Origin: Owenia fusiformis | Lineage: Eukaryota; Annelida; Polychaeta; Sabellida; Oweniidae | NCBI GenBank assembly: GCA_903813345.2 | Contig: CAIIXF020000005.1 | Location: 11,287,375-11,351,374, forward strand | Reading direction: 5' to 3' | Length of the DNA stretch: 64,000 nt | Shown here: positions 48,340-61,147 of the stretch, piece by piece | Position numbering within the stretch: the first letter of the stretch is position 1 | How the letters are laid out: every line of letters starts with the position of its first letter | Translations under genes and position numbers: made by a program | The notes under the pieces: model-generated | Database searches by the model: none | What the model was told of the DNA's origin: nothing | The model's input: only the letters and a program-made list of their open reading frames with translations

Positions 48340-49045
48340 CTACCCTCAGAAGAAGAAAAGAGCTTTAAAATGCCTTTTATTTGTAGCTCAAGTTGCATCA
48401 TTTTTTGTAAAATTCAAAACTTCATTTTTTGGCTCGCTTTTGCTGCTATCGCATCCCCCTGACTGAAAAAAGAATTTTTTGGCGATCGCACCCCTCTGAT
48501 TGAAAGCTGACTACGCCCCTGCACCGTTTTATAATCAATGGCTACTTCATAGACGGTCTATACCTACGCGTCAAACGATGACTTAAAAACATAAGGGAAT
48601 AAATTCATAAACACGCTTTAAGTGAGTTACAAAATCTCTAATATTGATTCTTTGAATATTTCATATTTTATTGAGAGCAATGACGGATCAACAAATGCGA
48701 TTTCAATTCTTAGAAATTAATTTGATATAGAATATTTATAAATACGAAATTGTATTTCATTTAGGATGAATGATGCCAATAACTATCATATTTAATTTAC
48801 ACAATTTGATTGTGAAGTTGAATCTCTTTTGTTTCTTGGCCCCAATAAGATTCTCTTTTGATATCTCATAGGCGTAGCCAGGGGGGGGGGGTGCGATGGG
48901 TGCGAAAGCAGTCCCGCATAACCAATAAAAGTAGCTCTAAAATGAAATTCAAAACAAATCTTTAAAAATCGTATTTGGGCGATCGCACTCCCCCCCCCCC
49001 CCCCCCCCCCCCGACAGAAAGCTGGCTAGACTACGCCCTGTATCT
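48340..49045. repeat. Cluster of GGCGTAGCCAGG/GCGATCGCAC repeats with long C/G runs
   Basis: At 48870-49040 GGCGTAGCCAGG and, in inverse, CTGGCT..CTACGCC frame poly-G and poly-C tracts; the poly-C at 48990-49012 is over 20 bases. Another partial copy runs from 48345 to 48525 (AAGAGCTTTAAAATGCC, GGCGATCGCACCCC). Both are related to the arms of the foldback element at 18762-19587. Confidence 0.65.
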
Positions 49046-51146
49046 TCAGAATATGTCCGATCTGAAAAAGATAACTACATGTCTGAGTGAGAATGGAGAT
49101 GCCATGGTTCATTTGACAAAATATTGTCGTTGTTGTGATAAACACTGATTGCGAGAAGTTGGAATGGCAATAGGAACTTACTAAGCTTGCCCATAACGAT
49201 CCTAAATAAAATATTAATGATGGACAGAGTATCGGCATGCATCTTTGAGTAGTCATTACACATTTAAATGGACACTCATTTTAACACAAAGCTTTTACGT
49301 TCAATCAGCAGCAACAGTTATTTGTCAATAAAGTAAAAGTACAACTCTTAATGCCGATCTTTATCCGCTCAGCCAGCATCAAAACTAAATTGTTTGGTCG
49401 TGTTCGGTCGTTTCCAATTCCTCGTTCGTTCGTTCGTTTACAACATCTCTCCCATTTGTAACAGCCGTCTATATAGTGGTATTGCTTTATCTATAATATT
49501 TCGTCTTCATCATCTCATCACAATGAATTAGTACAAATATTATTGCATTTTCAACCATTCGTTCGGTTTCTTGATTTATAATTTATATTTTTACTATGTA
49601 TGATTACTCCCACATATGCTATAGTTCATGGTCCTGTACTGTTCATTGAACTCCCAATCGCAATACATTATTTGTTATGGTTACACATGAAAACAACAAT
49701 CACACAGTTTCATAATGAAAATAACACCGAGCATATGGTGTTTAAACTGCTTCTTTATTCCGTACATTAAATATTCCATAAATACCAAATAAAACAAACA
49801 ATTTACCAAACCTTTACCAAATCTATTGAATGTTTTTTTATTTTATGGAATGTAATAATCTATACAATTTATATTCGCTAAATAGTTTCACTTGTTCTTT
49901 ATGTTGGCATTCACATTTGATATTTATACACAGTACATATATTTGTGTGATGCAGCGAAACTATTTGTTTTCCTTAACGCACGTATAATTCAATTAATTA
50001 TTTGTACATTCGGTATTTAAATTATTTATATTCGGTAAATACCGAATGCCACATTCGATAAATTTCGTTATTTTTCGATACTTTACGAGACTTTCAGTCA
50101 CGTGATATATTTGAACGATGTAGATAGCTGCGCGGCCATTTTGCAAATCTCGAGGTCACGTGATAAAATATCGAACAACAACGAAAGTTATCGAATATTA
50201 CTTTATTGCATTCGGTAAATAGCAAATTAGCTTTCGGTAAAATGCATTAACTATGTCATAGAAAAATGAACCATTCGGAAAATACAGGCAAACTTATTTT
50301 GGTAGGGTTCCAAAAGAAATTCAATATTGTGCATCTAATGTGTTACTCTTAAGGAATACCTTAACAATTTACGCAAAAACATATCATTAAGCGAATGAAA
50401 TATGTAATTTAATGCACATAGTATTAAGTAATACTCCTATTCGCGATAAGAGTTCGGGTGGTAATTTACATAAATATCTCCCATGATGCATCGCTTTGGA
50501 AGGGACAACTTTTCATTGGCCCGCCGAACGAATCGAATACTCTGAACGTTTCTCAGCTTCTGATCTTCCATCAGCTCTCAAGCATAGTTAACTGATCCAA
50601 TCTATTGAATAATCAGAAAGATAATCGGAGATTCAAAGTAACATTATTGATATTTTTCGATCTTCGATGAAGTGTGAGCGATATGAGTGACGTCACTGGA
50701 ATTGGACGGCATTTTTAACTACAGATTTCTCCGGATTTGGGGATTACAGTTCAAAAAGCCTTGTTATATATCTTAATTACATACATACCTATCATTTGTG
50801 CAAATGCAACTCTACATATATGTTTAATAGAGTCGCAGTGCGGCATTGAAAATAGCACCCCTGTGTAATCCAATGGGAAAGAACCCGGATGTAGACGAAG
50901 TTGTACCATACATGAGAGCTCTTCAAACGAGAGATAACTAAACTGAACGAAAACTAAACGTTATCGCGTATTGGTATATTGGCTATTTTGAAAACTTAAT
51001 TTGCTGTAACAAACATATAAACGTTTTTACCGAATGGAAAATGATTTAGCGAATATTAATATTTCATATATCGAATATATTTGAATTTAATGAATAAAGA
51101 AGCAAAAATAATGCCATACGAGCATGCGTGATTGTTTTTAGTATGG
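49046..51146. other. No recognised gene; TTCGGTAAATA-rich stretch
   Basis: A CGTT microsatellite lies at 49420-49438. From 49990 to 50300 the word TTCGGTAAATA recurs in both orientations, with two TCACGTGAT palindromes (50099 and 50156) around GCGGCCATTTTG. CTCCCATGATGCA at 50480 resembles a word at 15570. These look like promoter-type motifs or a small repeat; no transcript can be modelled. Confidence 0.4.
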
Positions 51147-51420
51147 TCAAAGGCCTCCTCACATTTGAACGAATCACCTAAACCCAATCTTGCGAATTGA
51201 GCAAATTGTGAATTCGGATGAATAGGAACGTCAACAAGCGAACTGAAACGCAACTTTGCGCAAACTTCTCAAGCCGTATTAGCTTTAAGATACTCATACT
51301 CATGCGAACACCCAAACGATGTATAATGTACATTTACTAACGGGAACGAATTTTACTCAAATCCTATTCGTCATGACACACAATTTGACGTCGGGGTTTT
51401 TCTTGGGGATCGGATAATCG
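51147..51420. mobile_element. CTCACATATGAACG-family MITE, copy 2 (diverged)
   Basis: CCTCACATTTGAACGAATC at the left and the shared internal words GCGAACTGAAACGCAACTTT and GGGAACGAATTTTACTC. The right end is degraded. Confidence 0.6.
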
Positions 51421-52540
51421 GTTGGTTACATATCAAGGGAATAAATTAGAAAGATGTCCGGATACAAATGGTGTGTGGTACAAAATTTTGCAGTCAAAAT
51501 AACACCTGTAGTACCTTACGTGTTACAAACAATATAATTTGCGTGAAATAGTTGAATATCTACGACATTAAGGTTATTATATTTACGACATTCACAAGAG
51601 TATGAAGACAGAAAATAATAAACTTAGACTAGGAACCAGGAACTTGTCTAGATTTTGATGTATTGCTCTCATTACCTCACTAATTATTCTTGACTAGGAT
51701 CAGTCAAAACGATGTAATATAGATAATTTACGTAGTTTATTACAAGGTGGTTCACATCGATTTTTCGATTAAAACGTATTTTAAAATGAAAACAAATGCG
51801 TTTTGCGATAAAAATGATATCTTTAAGAGCAGTTGTCCTATAGGCTATTTCCACAATGCAGAAAATATTCAATTTAAGAGATTTGAGCTCAATGCTTCCA
51901 AAAATGTATAATTGGACGATGATTTATACCCTGACCCTTACTCATTAACAGATTAATTAAGAGTTACAAATACATAAGTAAACTGGTGGACGTTAGTTGA
52001 TTGATTACTGATTGTTTATTGAATAAAGGTCAGAGAACAGGTCGTCTTTGTCAATAAAGATGCGATCTTGACTAATGTATTGTTCCTGTTCCTACCTCAA
52101 ATGCACTTGAAAATGACTTTCTCACTTACGATAACTTGGCACGCGAAATGTCCCAAGAGAGGCATCAATGTACATCTATATGTGATTATAGATATGCAAA
52201 TAAAACCCAATAACGTTGATTAGTATATAGACCTAAAAGGGATAGAATCATATAACGAGACCTATAGGATGAAGAAGAGATTTTTTCTTCATCAAAGACG
52301 AGACTAAGCTGCGTAATAAAGAGGATGTAATTTCGCATTGGACAATATTGCATTGAACGCCAACATGTCACTCAATGCTCATCAAATACTGGATACAATA
52401 GATCATACGCCTCAAAAAGTTTGTTTAATCATATTCCCATTTATGTTATTCAGTTATCTCGGAACTAATGATTCATAATTCCTATGTAATGAGAGATGTA
52501 TAATCATTTCGCATTATAGGTGCGACTGGATGTTGAACTT

Positions 52541-52802
52541 GAAAGGCCGTCTCACATATGAACGAATCCCCTAAACGCAATCTTGCAAATTGGACAAATT
52601 GTCAATTCTGGCGATTGGGGACGTTAACATGCGAACCGAAGCGCTGCTTTGCGCATGCTTCCGAAGATGTTCGAAGCTTCCCAAAGGGATACTTACGAAC
52701 ACACCAACGATGTACAACGTACATATGCTAATTGGAACGAATTTTCTATGCGCAAGACTGCGTTTAGAGGATAGGCTATGTTGATATGTGAGGGGGCTTA
52801 AA
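52541..52802. mobile_element. CTCACATATGAACG-family MITE, copy 3
   Basis: GGCCGTCTCACATATGAAC at the left and ATATGTGAGGGGGCTT at the right are inverted. The interior GCGAACCGAAGCGCTGCTT matches copy 1. About 262 bp. Confidence 0.7.
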
Positions 52803-53360
52803 CTCAGTGTTATCATAGAAAAACAAAAAAATAAAATAAAGTTGGAAACAGGGCTTCTCAAAGTCGAATGGTTAAAGTTATTAGGTTTTATTTACCAGTA
52901 TCAAGACCAAAACTATTTTAGATAGAAGAACCGTTTACGTTTTCGTAATAAATATTTATTCACTATATCGTTGCAAGAATATTCCAATGGGATAAACACG
53001 GGATAACCACTTTACATGAACACTTAAAGTTGCATAGCAAACGTTGTAAAGGTTTTTGATACAATTGCCGAAACAAGGGGCATATTCTCAATTCCCTTAC
53101 CTTTCTAGGAACTCTATGCTATGGTAGGCTATGGTATGCTATATCTCGTTGGATAATCAAGGCTCAATTTAAGTTGAGAATTTATTTACAGATATGCTTT
53201 TGGGAATTCCTTGGCCTTTTTAGACCCAATTATTACAATGGGCCTTATTTGGGCCAACCTTTTGGAATGAGGGGCCCAAGAAAATTTCTACACCTGATTT
53301 GATTTGATCTGCTTTGCCCCCCCCCCCCCCTTGTTAGCTTCTGGATCCGCCGGTGCTTGG

Positions 53361-54163
53361 TTACCCTACTATCACACCAAACTAGTTCTCACTACGTTCT
53401 CAAAAACGGGCTTCAACTGTGTACGAACGGACTGGACCTACTAAGAACCGTTTGGGATCTATTAACAAACTTCATCGAACGTACTCGAACGGGTAGGTCC
53501 TCTAAAACTTAGACAATGCTCAAAATGTTCTCGTGGTCGTCACGTTCTACAATTAGAACGAGTGACAACGTACTAACGACGAGCTGGACGTACTACGAAC
53601 GGAACCGTCGTACTTCAATCCTACTAGGGACGTTTTAACAACGAGTTGAATTGTCTGAGGACGTGTTGAGAACGAGGTAGAACTAATTGCAAACGGGTTT
53701 AAACTGATTGAGAACGTATTTAACACTGCTTATGAACGAGTTAGCAAAAATATAGCTATCACACCAAACAAGTTGCCACTGCGTTCTTCAAAACTGTGTA
53801 CGAACGGAATGAACGTAGCTGCAACTTTCTAAGGTCTATTTACGAACTTTATGATCGTTCTCAGACGGGAATGTGATTTTAGAATTTTGAATCGATTCAA
53901 AATTCGATGGCGACCATAACGTTCTGTAATCAGGTCATGTTGACCTTCTAGACTAAGGGACGCGTTCTACTACGTTGCACACCGACGTGGTGCCACCTGA
54001 ACGAACTGCGAACGAGAAGGACGTATTGAAGACTGTTTAAGAACGAAGAAGCTAATTATTTCAGACATATTTCCCGACCACAGCCAGATTGAGCCCGTTT
54101 TACGACGTTTTCGTAGGACTGGCAAGAACGGGTAAGAACGAGTTTGGTGTGATAGGGGGGTAA
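53361..54163. mobile_element. 0.8-kb TIR element rich in GAACG/CGTTC words, copy 2
   Basis: Same orientation as, and almost identical to, the copy at 39015-39828, including the internal repeat of the left end (TATCACACCAAACAAGTTG). Small deletions and a handful of substitutions separate the copies. TIRs TTACCCTACTATCACACC and TTACCCCCCTATCACACC. Noncoding. Confidence 0.85.
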
Positions 54164-54449
54164 GAGAGATACAAATGTATTGGAACAAATATATATGCAT
54201 TGCGCATAGATCTAGACTGTTTTATTACTCTATTATTGTATTATTGATAACAAATACTGTCACCACTCTGATGCTAATTTCTGGATTATCGTTGGGAAAA
54301 GTCATTTCCTGGATTCAAGACCTGTAGTACTAAACAAAAAATTCAAAAAGGCCTTAATGTCCTGTTTAAGAACCCCTATTCTAACTTTCGAAAATGGATT
54401 CTAGCAATACTATCCAACAGGAATCTACTTGTTGAGATTCGATCAACTT

Positions 54450-54605
54450 GAGTTCTTCTGAGAAAACGAGGTTCAGCAAGGGTGCATTGACTTAACATGG
54501 TGACATACCTGATGATATCCCCACGCTAAGTCAATGGTCAATGATGTATGTCCCCATGTTTAGTCAATGCACCCTTGCTAAAATTCTCATTTTCTCAGAA
54601 GAATT
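54450..54605. repeat. Palindromic MITE, 156 bp
   Basis: GTTCTTCTGAGAAAACGAG ... CTCATTTTCTCAGAAGAA and GCAAGGGTGCATTGACTTAA ... TTTAGTCAATGCACCCTTGC form a near-complete foldback. A single arm of the same family lies at 37830-37920. Confidence 0.75.
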
Positions 54606-54699
54606 ATTATAACATTGCCATTTTTGGGATTATATCTTGAAAGTATAATTAACAGCCCTTAGCTGAGGATTTGATTCTATGTTTTCAGATGTTTTCAGT

Positions 54700-55110
54700 G
54701 TATAACCCAAACGCTCCTACATACACGCGGAGCGAAATAAAATGGCGGGTAATGAAGACCCACTATGCCCGTAAGTATTGTTTCACTCATTTCTCTTACA
54801 TATCATACGTTACGACAAAAGTGGCTTTGAACAGTAGAATGACAAATACGTTTATGAATTTTGATAACCATACTGCTTCGTACAGCTCTTCCAAATTGCT
54901 TCAAACGTCAACAACCAGTCACGTACAACACGAATATCACACCCATCGAATGGTGCCAAATAAGTAACACATATTTCTTATTCCCATTATCGGCGACGTT
55001 ATCGTTGGACGGCTGATCATTTCCGCCCGCCAATTTTCTTACCCCAGGGCGTTTCGTCATTTAGATTCAGTAATGAAACGCTCCGTCGTGCATGTAGAGC
55101 GTTTGGGTTG
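54700..55110. mobile_element. TIR element with CCCAAACGCTC ends
   Basis: GTATAACCCAAACGCTCCTA at the left, CGCTCTACATGCACGACGGA on the opposite strand at the right, and GAAACGCTCCG inside. A rearranged copy lies at 46848-47130. The ORF across it is not a gene. Confidence 0.65.
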
Positions 55111-56790
55111 AACTCCGTGATTAACATATGTTAATATGGATACTCAGCTTTCATTCCACGAAACAGAGAATTTATAAAATATTGGCGGAGTAGGAGCGTG
55201 TACAATGACGCCTACTTTCAACGTTTTCTAAGCCCTTTTTATTAATATATACATCCTTTAATTCAATTAATCAGATGATATGATATCCTTACAGTTGATG
55301 TTTTCTGACTTACCAGTTTGCCATTAATCGGCAATGGATTTTTTTTATTTTTCCCAAGACGCATTGTTTTATTTTAGCAATTACCTCAGGCCAGATTTAT
55401 GACAGAATATTTTGATTGTATTGGCATGTTTTCCTAGGACTTTTGTATCCGCTTAAATTGTATTGTTGCTATATATCATTAATCAATAATACAGTAAATA
55501 GTAAATGGATTCAACAAAAAATGATAATTACAATTACAGCATAATTTCTTTGACTTCTTCGTGTTTAGTGTCATAGATATTCACTTATGATAACTTGTTG
55601 AACAAGACATTGGTTAAGCTAATTTTAAGCTAATACTCGATCATTCTATTTGCGCTCCAATGTTACTGCAACCTGATCCCTGATTTAGATTAAAAATTGT
55701 TATTTATTTCCATATCCGACGGTAAAACACGTAGGTGAATATTAATAATTACAAGATTTAATTTCATCATACAAGTTTTCAAGTTGATTGCAGTTTAATC
55801 GTACATGCTTGATATATACCATAGAGAAAGCCATGTGAATCTAAGTAGTTAAGTTGCGATTTACGAGTTATAAATACAATTCATATTTCATACTATCGCT
55901 GATTTTATAAAAACAAAACAGAATTCGCAAGCAAGACAGATTGATGGATTATTAGGGTTATGTAGCATACTTTCTTCGTTTAGTTTTTTAATATAATTGC
56001 TTGCAAATTCTACATTCACACAGAGCTTAGGGATAGGCGAACTGTCCACGTCAAACTGAAATAAATGAAATAAATGCTCATGTTACATTGCTACGAATAT
56101 AGCTCTATTAACTGAATGCCAAGTCAGATTAAAAGTATGTTTCGCTGCAACTTCACCGCATCGTTTTACTTCAGCGATACACAGATCAATTAATAAACTA
56201 ATTATTTAAGTCGCACATGGTGAGATTCAATTCCAAATGGATAAAAAGAGAGGCTGATTTAACAAGCACATTGACGGTAATTTGTATTCCAAAGAAAAAA
56301 GCATCCGTTCCTGACGTAAATGTAAGATTTGTCGGATATTAAACACCATTCCATATATATCCAGGTGATATAAGACCATAAATATGCTAAAATATTGATG
56401 TAGATCGCAATCGGAAGAACATTAGCGGCATTGGGATAAATACAACTGTTAGGAGATTGAAGACAATGGGTGGAGTGACGGATGGCCAAATGTAGGAACA
56501 TTAACGGCAATCATTCATAGTTACTTATGAACGTTCTTGATGAAACACATTTCCTCACGATCAGAAATGCAGTGGAGTTACTGCGGATGCGTTGGCCTGC
56601 CATTACGACTGACTGTTCAGTGTTCAGGGTTTTAATCAAGGAACATTGAAAACGAGGATAGATGTCCATGTTTGAAGAAAGTAGTTAATATACGTTACGT
56701 ACTGAGAATGGCCGAATCATAATACAGTATTTTTATTAACAATTATCGAACATAGCAACGAGATGATAATAACCGTGCACCTGGACTAAA
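55111..56790. other. Upstream region of the GPCR gene
   Basis: AT-rich sequence without recognised coding sequence or repeat. Confidence 0.4.
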
Positions 56791-56795
56791 AAGAC

Positions 56796-56803
56796 TATAA
56801 AAG
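56796..56803 (+). promoter_or_regulatory. TATA box candidate of the GPCR gene
   Basis: TATAAAAG lies about 43 bases before the first in-frame ATG of the receptor. If used, the 5'UTR would be very short. An in-frame TAA at 56798-56800 rules out N-terminal extension without splicing. Confidence 0.4.
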
Positions 56804-56845
56804 CTTATACCAATAAGAATTAAATTGAACATTAGGGCAGATTTA

Positions 56846-58192
56846 ATGGAGGGAGCGGTAAAGATAAGTGATCTTCTCCATGCTCTTAAAGGTGTAGGGA
56901 ATACATCAACCTCACTAACGAGAGCGCTCGGAAATGCAGCGGCGAATAAAAAGAACAGTTCATATTATGATATTATGGAGCAACAACAGAACACTCGTGG
57001 CCGTGGAGAAACAGTTGGACTGATTCTTGCGTTCGGAATTATAATCATTGTGTCTTTATTTGGAAATGTTCTCGTGTGTCACGTGATCATTAAAAATAGG
57101 CGAATGCGGACGGTGACGAACCTTTTCATCACTAATCTCGCAATAGCGGATATTGTCATCACAACTGTAAATATTCCATTTAACATTGCCCGCTTTGCCT
57201 CCCATGAATGGCCATTCGGCACTGTGATGTGCCATTTAGTAAACTTCAGTTTGATGGTCTCTGTGTATGTGTCCACGTTCACGTTAGCCAGTATAGCCCT
57301 GGACCGACATCGGGTGATAATTCACCCACTAAAAAGACGTATCTCTACGAAACAGGGGACGATCGTGGTGGCGATCGTGTGGATGTTAGCCATCGCACTT
57401 TCATTGCCATATGCGATATTCTCAAAGGTTCAACAGAGGAGCACGTTGCTCCATAAGGTTGACAGGTGTATAGAGGCCTATCCGAATCCAACTGATAAAT
57501 ACGCAAAGGGAATTAAATTAGCGACGATCCTGGCTCAATATTGCATCCCTCTTGCGATCATTTCCGTATCGTATGGACGTATCGTGAAACTCCTTTGGTT
57601 GCGCGGACCGTTGGGAGAGGCTACCGATGGACAGCAGACGGCTCAAGCTAAAGGCAAAAGAAAGACAATCAAAATGTTGATATTGGTCGTTGTAGTGTTC
57701 GCTCTTTGTTGGATGCCTCTGAATCTTTATCATTTACTCACGGATCTTCGTCCAGAGTTATTCCGCCATAATAGCATCGCATTCTTCGTCTGTTACTGGA
57801 TCGCCCTCAGCAGTGTCTGCTACAATCCATTTATCTATTGTTGGCTGAATGAGCACTTTAGAAACGAGGTGAAAAAGGTGTTTCCTTTGTGCTGCACAGT
57901 ACGACCAAATAGTCGAGACAATAGCAGATACAGGCCGTGCGACACCAAAGGCCAACACCATGGTAAACAATATATGTTAGTCATAAAAAGAGATGGGTCC
58001 ACATCTTCATTTGTGTTAAAGGACACTGATATCAAAAGCACACGATCTACCGAGCCTTATTGTGGCTTCAAAATAGATAACGTTGACAGTCCATTTTTAC
58101 TGCCAAGTGCAGGTAGTACACCGCGCTCATCACCCTTGCGGTCGGTAAAAAACACAAAGTGCATGGAGGCCGTGCATTATTTGAATAAATAA
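56846..58192 (+). CDS. GPR83-like class A neuropeptide GPCR, single exon
   Basis: A 448-aa receptor in one exon, starting at the first ATG (56846). The open frame reaches back to a TTG at 56825 but has no earlier ATG. Sites NTS (19-21) and NSS (37-39) in the N-terminus are potential N-glycosylation sites. Seven membrane segments are visible: GNVLV (TM1), LAIAD (TM2), C129 with its partner C208 in loop 2, DRH (153-155) in place of DRY, a proline in TM5, FALCWMPLN (TM6) and NPFIY (327-331). LDRHRVIIHPLKRRIS, KTIKMLILVVV and SSVCYNPFIYCWLNEHFR closely resemble GPR83. The C-tail has a PLCC palmitoylation candidate (349-350) and many Ser/Thr. GPR83 relatives bind peptides; the ligand here is unknown. 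The stop codon lies within AATAAATAAAA, and another AATAAA is at 58871. Confidence 0.93.
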   Translation: MEGAVKISDLLHALKGVGNTSTSLTRALGNAAANKKNSSYYDIMEQQQNTRGRGETVGLILAFGIIIIVSLFGNVLVCHVIIKNRRMRTVTNLFITNLAIADIVITTVNIPFNIARFASHEWPFGTVMCHLVNFSLMVSVYVSTFTLASIALDRHRVIIHPLKRRISTKQGTIVVAIVWMLAIALSLPYAIFSKVQQRSTLLHKVDRCIEAYPNPTDKYAKGIKLATILAQYCIPLAIISVSYGRIVKLLWLRGPLGEATDGQQTAQAKGKRKTIKMLILVVVVFALCWMPLNLYHLLTDLRPELFRHNSIAFFVCYWIALSSVCYNPFIYCWLNEHFRNEVKKVFPLCCTVRPNSRDNSRYRPCDTKGQHHGKQYMLVIKRDGSTSSFVLKDTDIKSTRSTEPYCGFKIDNVDSPFLLPSAGSTPRSSPLRSVKNTKCMEAVHYLNK

Positions 58193-61147
58193 AAATGCCA
58201 TATGGGATCTAATAACGATTTGTATAAATTGGAACAAAAAATATCTTCCCCCGGATATTATAGTCTATGATATATATACATAGGTTTATTTATTTCAAAA
58301 TATTTCGAAATTGAAAAGATAATATAATGCGGTTAAGATACCCGTTCTTTAAAAAAAACAAGTACGTGAACGCGTATAATTATAGTCCTATAGTATAGTT
58401 CTCCCATTTGTACTGTTTACTTGGCCGATTGAGTATAACGGTACTTTGTATACGGAAAATAATAGTATAAAGTGGTCCTTGGAAAAGCGATTTGAGAGCG
58501 GGACAGTAATCCCCTGATCGAAATATTACACGCTCACGTACAGGTTCTCATAAAAACGTGTAACTTAACCACTACGTGAAATTCACAGAGATGTGTGAAC
58601 CCCTGTTGGAATTGGATACAAGTAACCAAGATCAACAAACATATCTAGATCGATGATCCTTTGTTAATTAGATATAGACTCCGAGGTGATTTATAAAATT
58701 AGTTTATTTCCGTCCATTCTTCTGAATAATCATATGTCTACTGAAGTAGCTCCTGGCCTTTATTTGTAATTTGTATTAATATTATTTGTCACCGAGATGT
58801 CTTTTCAGGCCTATTTCACCTGTCTCAAGTGTGAATGTAATCTAAGTCCAGGAGAAACAGGTGTCTTGTTAATAAAATGATATAAACATATAAAAATACA
58901 TAATAGTTTGCCAGTTTTTATGAAATATTAACCCCATCACTGTATATGAACTGCATTCAACAAAACAACAATTGAGCCAGTTTACAAGAAAATGCATATG
59001 GGTGCTTTTCATTTGGTTTTATATGCTATCGACCTTGCCATACAGATTACCCAAATAACGTGTTCAGTTTAGAATTTTAATGAAATATCTGCGACCAATT
59101 TTTTAGTTTCTAACTCAATTTCTATGTTCCTCCTGATATAGTAATCATTATTCATTATATATCCTTATCAGGAATCATATTTGGGGGAATGAACTGGCCA
59201 TTTTTGAGAAAATGTCAGAAAGCAGTGAGTGATATCCAGCAAAATGTTTTTTTAGGAGTTTTTCTGGTAAAATAGAACTTTGTTTAACCTTACTAGGATG
59301 AAAAATATACGGTGTGGCCATTCATTCATCTCTCCATACCTTATGCATTCGTTCGAAGACGACGCTCTCTTTTAAGAAGCGTTATTCAGACTCTGCGCGC
59401 AGGGTATCTCTCCATCTCCTACATGTGTTATATATATATGTGTTATTTAGTGTTTTCTGAATGTGATTATACCTTCAATGTAGGTTCTGCGGTTGGAGCT
59501 TGAGCAGATATCTCAGGCGCATCACGCATCTAAGAGACGTTTGGGCATTGATTGTTGGAAGCAAAAAACACTACGGTTGTCGATACTTTTGTTGGAAAAT
59601 AGCTGACGATCAATCTGTATAAAATTAGCGCTGAATATTGATGCAAAATTTTATAAAAATAATGAAACGCCAATAATCATGTTGAATTCTTCAACGTGAC
59701 AGTTTGTTAACATTTCCTTATCATGTAAATTTCATTGCGTTGTGTAAAAGTCTTCATAATAACCTCGTCTTCCAGAGATTGGGTCTCCTTAAGTGCTAAA
59801 ACTAAAATCAAATCAATTTGAGCGGAAGTTTCCAGTTGAGCAGGAAGGTTGATTAGAATGAAAAATAAGGCTAATACACTTGGAACTTATAAACGAGAAG
59901 GCGTGCATATTAATGATCTGTCATGTGCTTGGAAATAGGTCTGAACGACGTAACACTACCCCCTCCTTTTGAAAAATTGTTTACTCGTTACGTTTTTCCT
60001 GAGGGAGTCATTTGAGTCAGATAGTTCTCGTGGAATAAAAAGTATGTTATATTAGTATAGTGCCTTGGAATTTGTTTGAACATTCCCTTTAGGGACGATA
60101 TTTGTTATGATTCAAACTTGAACGACGTGTCAATTATAGGGGATGCCTCAAAGGTTTATATTTTTAGATATCTGTAAAACGAGGTCTTTAGAATCGCCTG
60201 ATTTACTTCTAACACCTGAAATGTGATATTATCAAAAGGTAACCATCTCTCTATTCAAAAGTGCGTTTCTTATCACTTTTTAACATCTGAAGAAATAATT
60301 GCCTGTTTTTACTCATAACAGGTCGATTCATTAGAGCTTGTACTAGTATGCCTGAATGTGAATTCATATAGCATTCTCCCCGTATAGCCTGACAGCCTTT
60401 GTGAATACCAGGGGATTCTTATAAGATTACAAAAGTAGATAAAAGGAAAAGTAATTACGGATTTGTCCTAATGATTCCCTGTATATTTCATATTTTATTG
60501 ACAGAGGTGTTTTAAGAAAGATATTGGGATGTTAGTAATTGCTCAGCTTGCAGAGGGCTTCGTCGATGTCAATTGCAAAACAATTAATCATTTCAAAAAA
60601 ACTCTCGATTCATTCCCCATTAGATTTAGTTCTCAGATGTATTTAATATTAAACAGACTGCTTTGGAATCCGGAATCGCTATGAACTGCCACAAGACGCA
60701 GTGAATCTACTCATCATAAGTTAGATTAGCGATATTTACAGAATACTTTTATATTTTAATCAAATACGAATCTACAGAAAAATGCTATAACAAGATCAGC
60801 ACAAGTCTATCATACAAAATATTTGCTAATTTTGTTCACGAGGGAAGCATTAGACCTCGTCGAACTAACCTTTTTATACACTCGAATAACTTCATTTTTC
60901 TGAAACCTAAACCTTAAAGACTTAGCTACTAACGCCCACAATATTTTATCCAGCGAAACATGTTTCTGTCAATTCGAGAGAACTACAAACTATCAGAGAC
61001 AATATTTCTTATGTTTTTCTCATTCTTAGTCTGAAATTTATTTTCATAGGAAGACCACGCGCAGGAGTTTTGTCGTACAGGTTAAAATAAATGTGTTCTT
61101 TCACGATGAACACATATATGAACTCTTAACAAAATTGTTACGATACT
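58193..61147. other. No recognised gene downstream of the GPCR
   Basis: Contains a copy of the short ACCCTTTGCATTCG-type repeat (59335-59410). A second copy (about 60060-60190) of a dispersed repeat is also found at 47845-47965; both have CATTCCC(C)TTTAGGGA and GTGTCA(A/G)TTATA..GGGGA. The 63-residue ORF at 59312 lies in repeat. No gene seen. Confidence 0.45.

Noticed and set aside
56825-56845. Seven extra N-terminal residues on the GPCR starting at 56825
   Set aside because: The codon at 56825 is TTG, not ATG. The first ATG is at 56846 and gives a normal receptor N-terminus.
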